NCBI GenBank assembly: GCA_914767715.1
Contig: OU612075.1
Span: 16,800,001 to 16,864,000 of the forward strand
Reading direction: 5' to 3'
Origin: Membranipora membranacea
Taxonomy: Eukaryota; Bryozoa; Gymnolaemata; Cheilostomatida; Membraniporidae
DNA length: 64,000 nucleotides
Notes under the pieces: model-generated
What the model saw: the letters and a program-made list of their open reading frames with translations, nothing else
Database searches by the model: none
What the model was told of the DNA's origin: nothing
In this document: positions 60,301-64,000 of the stretch, piece by piece
How positions within the stretch are numbered: the stretch's first letter is position 1
Layout: the number at the start of each line of letters is the position of its first letter
Translations under genes and position numbers: made by a program

Positions 60301-62690
60301 ACGTTTGTGGGTTTGCGATGTTTAAAAAACCCTTCGTTGCGACGTTTTTGGGATTGCGACGTTAGTGGAACGCTAGATTGCGACGTTTTGACCTTTGCGA
60401 CGTTTGTGGGTTCTACAATGCCCATTAAGCACATCTAACCAAGCTTAGTGAAGGTGTAAGTAGAATCAATACTCTGTCGTGAAAGAATAACTTGATAACT
60501 GTAGTGTTTCAAACTAAATGCTGACTTTCGATTTTGCACTGAACCTTTTCATTTAGAAAGAAGATACCTTTAAGTTCTTCATTTAGGTAAAAATTTCAAT
60601 GTTTTTGTTTATATGGAATTTCAAAAATTTGATTCATAGAACTTAGTTTGAATTTAACTCCCACAAAGTCTTGTCTTCAGTCGCTAGAGCCCTCAAACTT
60701 AGATAGTGTGTGTGCAAAGAATCATCATCTATCAAAGGGGCAATCGACAGGGACCAGAAAGACAGCACAGAGGTCAATGCTTAGATAAGAATCAATGCTT
60801 TATTTATTTAGAATACTCACTATCATCTTTTTTCCTGCCTGAAAGAAGAGAATAAAAGCATGAGAAATCAGACACTGTAGTAGATCTTACAGAGTACTGG
60901 ATTGTTCCATGTTCACATGGTGGTGGTTGGCTCAACATTCATCTCTCAATATTTTGCTATGCAACTGCCTGGCTGATGTGAGGCGCTTATATAACAACTC
61001 TTAATCTCATTGTCAGATGTTGTTTTTTTTTTTCGTTTGTCTTTCCTTTAATCCTGGTAATGAAAGATTTTTAGGGAAAACCTTTTAAAAACAAAGGAAA
61101 GATGGATCAAATTCTTGTGTTGCTCAGCAAGCCCTCATTCATTGGGAAATTATGTGAACCTGCAGGCAAACTGTCACAGTCATTTTACCTTCTTAATACA
61201 GAATCTCCTCCTATAATCTTTAAGCATGAACTATATGATGTGAACAAAAGCATCTTCAGCAATAAATGCAAAAAGTAGTCTTCCAGTGTTTTCAGCATTG
61301 AGCTGGGTTTATGTAAAGTAGATTACAAGACCTATAGACCTTACTTTCTGCTGAACAAGGAATCCCACACACCTGTGCAAATATCTAGCAACATCAGTCC
61401 CCCTCCCTTTACAGCCTAAAGCTTCGATTCGCAGTAACAAGCATCCTCATCCCATTATGATTGGAGGCAACATACATCAGGGATTGTTTGCAATGCCTAC
61501 ATAATATGCTGTTTTGAAGTACATTCGTAACTGGTTGATGACAAAACATGTTCCAGCACTGGAACTAAATTCATACATTTAGATTTAGCTCACTGATCCT
61601 AAGATACAATTACTTGATCTCATTTTGAGCTCTTGACTAGACTAAATGTACATAATTTATCCAAATTTATTTGAACTGACAAACAGTAAGAAACTAGTGA
61701 ATAGCTACAAAAGCCCATTTTGTTAACGAAAATTTCAGGAGACTCACTCAGTTTTGCCAAAGTCAATAGCAGTTCAGCAGCGGCTAGACAAAATTCCATT
61801 TCAAAAGGATATAAAATACTAGATATCATCTTTAGACCCTCCTGGAGATCAGTATAACCAGATGCGCAGCTTGTATAGTTGAGCTCCCGTTTGAAGGTCC
61901 TGTTTATTGAGGCTGTCATGTTTTGATGATCATCATCTAATCTTTCCTACAAACACCATATGATTAAGCTTTGCTCGGCCCACACAGTACCTTAGATTAT
62001 GACGTGGAAATATTGTTTGAGTGATCCATGTGGCAGTGATAGTTATGGATATAGCAGCAACACTTGGTAGAAAGCAACAGGAAGAATCAGGAGTCAAAGA
62101 CAAAATTTTATAATTTCGAAGCATGCCAGAAACTTGCCTCCAACTAACTGTCTTGTCATGGCAAGGATGCAAGCAAGGCTATACAGTCTTAACAAAAGTT
62201 AGACAGTCCAAAGTCCTGGACATGTCCTAGTCATATCCTGATGACTGAGGAATTCTCATTTCTGTCTCAAACACTCTTATAAATTCAAAACCTATACATT
62301 CCGTGTTCCGGCCTCAGACTAAAAATTGCTACAGCCAATAATATCAGGCTTACAAGTTTGCTTTCGCACATGATGAGTCATACGACATATCTGATGCGCA
62401 AAACCATAGCCTCGCTAGGCTTCTAAATCACCTGGATAGACGTCAAAGAGAAAGGTGATATTTCATTTTTTGTTCTAGTTTGTTCAGTTACTTTTGCAAA
62501 GAATCGGGGTCAAACTATATAAAAGGGATGAACATGTTATGGTTACGATACATACTCTCGCCTCACGAAAAAACGTGAACATGAATAGAGTAATATTGGT
62601 GACCAGTACAGATCCTACAATGCCTCTGATGGCCGAGCGTTTCGTCTGGTCGTCTGTTGTTTTCCCGCTGTATTGTCTGAGATATAACAC
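52490..62690 (-). CDS. OTOP: Otopetrin-like proton channel (5' exons not found)
   Basis: Otopetrins form 12-helix proton-selective plasma-membrane channels (family knowledge). Minus-strand exons: 62,690-62,556 (helix with VLVTNITLFMF and REA); 61,912-61,748 (LYPFEMEFCLAAAELLLTL, equivalent to the YPF-E-Y helix); microexon 60,838-60,821; 54,942-54,750 (charged, Cys-rich loop); 54,392-54,172 (poly-Asn); 53,722-53,465 (two helices, LHAW-like and VLNLMHYIGM); 53,044-52,490 (four helices, LIQVVCQTYLL, LRRIIDVLIVGNFCYWLN and SLPITLFYRFASALGFCEFAWK, stop 52,490-52,492). Junctions 60,838-54,942 and 54,172-53,044 agree in phase. Those between the first two exons and into the poly-Asn exon do not with the sites chosen, so an exon or alternative site is missing. 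Helices 1-5 were not seen. A ~5 kb inverted-repeat segment and a MITE sit in one intron. Confidence 0.72.
54172..54392 (-). CDS. Otopetrin poly-asparagine exon
   Basis: On the minus strand this exon runs from an acceptor (TTATTTTAG) at 54,393 to a donor (GTATTC) at 54,171. In the frame that stays open and joins the next exon it encodes about 18 consecutive Asn (AAC repeats, seen as a GTT microsatellite on the plus strand at about 54,313-54,387), then an Asp/Glu/Asn-rich segment (SNMEDDNDRENQ ... EEC ... ALETAE). It lies in the large loop region between helices. The repeat is likely length-variable. The upstream join is out of phase with the donor I prefer for exon 54,942-54,750. Confidence 0.5.
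54952..55373. mobile_element. hAT-like MITE, 406 bp, perfect 8-bp target duplication
   Basis: TATAAAAC at 54,952-54,959 and 55,366-55,373 flank a 406-bp element. It starts CATAGACTTAATAATAAACC and ends GGTTTATTATCAAGTCTATG, with imperfect inverted arms of ~200 bp (for example GACAGGACACTATAT against ATATAGTGTCCTGTC, and CAATTAACTG-type blocks against GTAACGTTGCCC-type blocks). An 8-bp duplication and CA/TG ends fit hAT-type transposition. No coding capacity. It sits 17 bp upstream of an otopetrin splice acceptor. Confidence 0.82.
55428..55679 (+). repeat. Left terminal inverted repeat of the 5 kb segment
   Basis: An array of CGTCGCAA motifs, with variants CGTGGCAA and TGTCGCAA, in A-rich spacers. 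The right arm at 60,165-60,408 is its inverted copy. The left arm has about 10 bases (AAATCGATGA) near 55,628 that the right arm lacks. Confidence 0.85.
57796..58909 (+). pseudogene. OTU-protease/F-box-like gene inside the inverted-repeat segment
   Basis: OTU proteins are usually cysteine deubiquitinases; F-box motifs bind Skp1 in SCF ubiquitin ligases (family knowledge). A possible exon (57,799-57,859) lies between AG and GTAAGT. The next begins after CTTCTATGCAG at 57,900 and reads AIQLSSNGSNHESLRSEVVN, typical of the segment after the OTU catalytic Cys. About 20 codons later the frame shifts by one base near 57,998-58,008. The other frame continues DYLVSMGRDGTYGDHIVIQA, then EHYVALG with the probable catalytic His. 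From about 58,405 LLDLPVEILTTIF resembles an F-box start. Near 58,780 a switch of frame gives a more protein-like continuation (DQEVACIQQRVVQRLVSF). The catalytic Cys exon was not found. The gene is broken, or the assembly has small errors. Confidence 0.55.
60165..60408 (-). repeat. Right terminal inverted repeat of the 5 kb segment
   Basis: Inverted copy of 55,428-55,679. On the plus strand it is read as TTGCGACG motifs ending CGACGTTTGTG at 60,408. Differences from the left arm are mostly single substitutions, so the two arms are close in age. Confidence 0.85.
60821..60838 (-). CDS. Candidate 18-nt otopetrin microexon
   Basis: On the minus strand 18 bases lie between a strong acceptor (CTCTTCTTTCAG) and a strong donor (GTGAGT). 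The exon is phase 1 on both sides, which exactly fits the phase-1 end of exon 61,912-61,748 and the phase-1 start of exon 54,942-54,750, adding S-R-K-K-D-D. RNA evidence is lacking. Confidence 0.45.
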
Positions 62691-62869
62691 CTAAGTATAA
62701 GAAGCGAAAAACACATTGATGGCCTTGCTTGGTCACAGAAAATCTACCTTTGATGTTTAGTGAATGCGAGTATGTACTCTGCACCAGCCGTGTAGTGCCC
62801 TGCTGAATGCCTTCTTGCTCTAAATTTTGTCTCTTTCAAGTTCCAGTTTGTCACAAGGACCACTTTACA

Positions 62870-63895
62870 ATAGCAACATGGCTATTGTAAACTGTTGTAG
62901 ACTGTCCCCCCCCCCTATTGTAAACACTGTCTCTCTGTTGCAAGCTGTCCCACCTATCACTGACAGTCCATTTCAAGGGCGCAGCTTTTTATGATCATTC
63001 TTAATGGGTCAGCGCATCGAACTGGAGCATGCCATGATGTCTTGGCTGCCACTCTGATGGCCAAAGCTAGACCATGGGATGGTGGTGTATCATTAATATT
63101 ATGGTTGAGTGTATAAAGCCTCTTCTTCATGAAGTACCTGATAGATCTAGTTTTCACGAACACCAGTTGTTAATTGAAGCTCCTATGATTGAGAGACAAC
63201 TGGTTTGCATAGTTAGGTGCATTAAGCCAACAGTGAAAAGATGTGTGATTACCACATCACAGAAAACACTGCCCTTGCAGTGACTTGCCAACAGTTACCA
63301 TTGCCAAAGTAAATAACAATTTTCAGAACGATACTTGGGCACCTTAATGATGATACACTCCCTAATGCAGTGACGGCTGAACAAACAAAATAGTGACAAT
63401 GTGTACTATCTCTGCTTCTGTATTTGAGTTTAAACCACAATCTTTGCTACACCTTAACAGAGTTTTCCTAAACCGCGTGAAAACAACCATCCACATCAAG
63501 TTACTTATATGAAATGTATGTAGAAAAATAACAGGTTGAATTTTATGTTGTTCTACAGCAATAGTGTGAGTGTCTTAATCATACTAGTTGTCCATTTTCG
63601 GACAAATAGATATCAATGTGATGAGCGGAACAGGTAATTTGTGTTTCACAGTAGCTCTAGCACCCGCGTGAAAACAACCCCCTCCCCACATCTATCTTGA
63701 ACTTTACAATAGGGGAAGCAGTGTACAATAGGGGGGGGGGCAGTTTACAGCAGGGGCGGACAGTTTTCAATAGGGTGGGGGGACAGTTTACAATAGGCCT
63801 GTCGCTATTGTAAATTTTCCCCGGGACAGTTTACAAAATTGTCAAGTGTCCCGGGGGGTGTTTACGCGCGGGGACAGTTTACAATGCTACACCCT
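62870..63895. repeat. Dispersed G-rich GACAGTTTACAATAGG repeats; no gene recognised
   Basis: Two clusters carry variants of GGGGACAGTTTACAATAGG. The first, 62,870-62,950, is mainly in the complementary orientation, with CCCCCCCCCCTATTGTAAAC. The second, 63,710-63,890, is mainly direct with several G-runs of 4-9. Guanine-run spacing could support quadruplexes. From 62,691 to the end of the window I recognise no gene. Confidence 0.6.
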
Positions 63896-64000
63896 TTCCT
63901 ACAATGTTAATTCAACCTTGCGATACTCTGAAGTCTAAATGCATGTTTCTCTTCAGACTGCCATGATAGAGGATGCTAAGTGAAATAGTTAAATAGAACG

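Larger units (their letters stand above)
55428..60408. mobile_element. ~5 kb segment with ~240-bp inverted repeats of CGTCGCAA iterons
   Basis: The left arm (55,428 to about 55,679) and right arm (about 60,165 to 60,408) are inverted copies with only scattered differences. Both begin at the outer edge CACAAACGTCGCAAA, and both carry seven or so exact CGTCGCAA motifs (reverse TTGCGACG) at irregular 20-35 base spacing. After the iterons comes a shared inner part (GAGTTGTC.CCTCGTTAGATGCAA ... GATTAGTGGACAGGAG). The arms are GC/CpG-rich compared with their surroundings. The interior carries an OTU/F-box-like gene on the + strand. No transposase was recognised and no target duplication is evident, so the class is unknown. 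It lies in an otopetrin intron. Confidence 0.8.

Noticed and set aside
55423-60413. Target-site duplication around the 5 kb inverted-repeat segment.
   Set aside because: Flanks (AAGAGCT on the left, GGTTCTAC on the right) share no convincing direct repeat at any plausible boundary.
61933-62172. Minus-strand open frame considered as the otopetrin exon between 62,556 and 61,912.
   Set aside because: Has one hydrophobic stretch, but no clear acceptor/donor pair that repairs the phase; left unassigned.
1-64000. CRISPR arrays, bacterial operons, ribosome binding sites.
   Set aside because: The window is plainly intron-bearing eukaryotic DNA; the direct repeats seen have no spacer-repeat regularity.

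Overview
The window is AT-rich genomic DNA from an animal. Genes are split by GT-AG introns of roughly 100 bases to several kb, and intergenic DNA is crowded with transposon remnants. Families seen: PGAP2-like GPI-remodelling proteins, otopetrin proton channels, ankyrin/caspase-like proteins, P-element and MADF-type transposon genes, and CR1/jockey-like LINEs. A non-bilaterian invertebrate such as a sponge or cnidarian fits best, because the ankyrin style and the large uncharacterised multi-exon family at 46.5-50.6 kb remind me of such genomes. That placement is inference, not proof.

Layout. (1) 0.35-3.6 kb (+): an intact seven-exon PGAP2-like gene. A second intact copy lies at 21.3-26.0 kb (+), and between them at 15.4-17.2 kb is a decayed third copy lacking exons 1-4. 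(2) 4.8-14.1 kb (-): a gene with 40-residue ankyrin repeats followed by a caspase-like domain. It carries one in-frame stop and two single-A frame disruptions, and its large intron holds a 5'-truncated LINE (10.55-13.04 kb) and a ~0.6 kb direct duplication. (3) 17-21 kb: mostly empty, with a tRNA-like sequence at 19.65 kb. (4) 26-45.7 kb: gene-poor. It holds P-transposase-like exons (29.7-30.2 kb, -), LINE fragments (32.4 kb +; 37.2-38.6 kb -), short hairpins, a 30-bp MITE relic, a minisatellite, a broken transposon-type gene (41.2-42.2 kb, -) and a 231-bp tandem duplication. (5) 45.72-46.39 kb: a Harbinger-like element with perfect TIRs, a TAA target duplication and a MADF fragment. (6) 46.5-50.6 kb (+): a multi-exon gene of an uncharacterised, probably mobile family. 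(7) 52.5-62.7 kb (-): an otopetrin gene running off or losing its 5' exons.

The most unusual structure is inside an otopetrin intron. A ~5 kb segment (55,428-60,408) is bounded by ~240-bp inverted repeats built from repeated CGTCGCAA motifs and carries an OTU-protease/F-box-like gene. Right beside it, 17 bp from an otopetrin splice acceptor, sits a 406-bp hAT-like MITE with a perfect 8-bp target duplication. A 30-bp version of the same MITE, also with a perfect 8-bp duplication, lies at 38.9 kb.

Exon boundaries were read by eye from splice signals, reading phase and protein similarity recalled from memory. Exons with weak similarity may have been missed.
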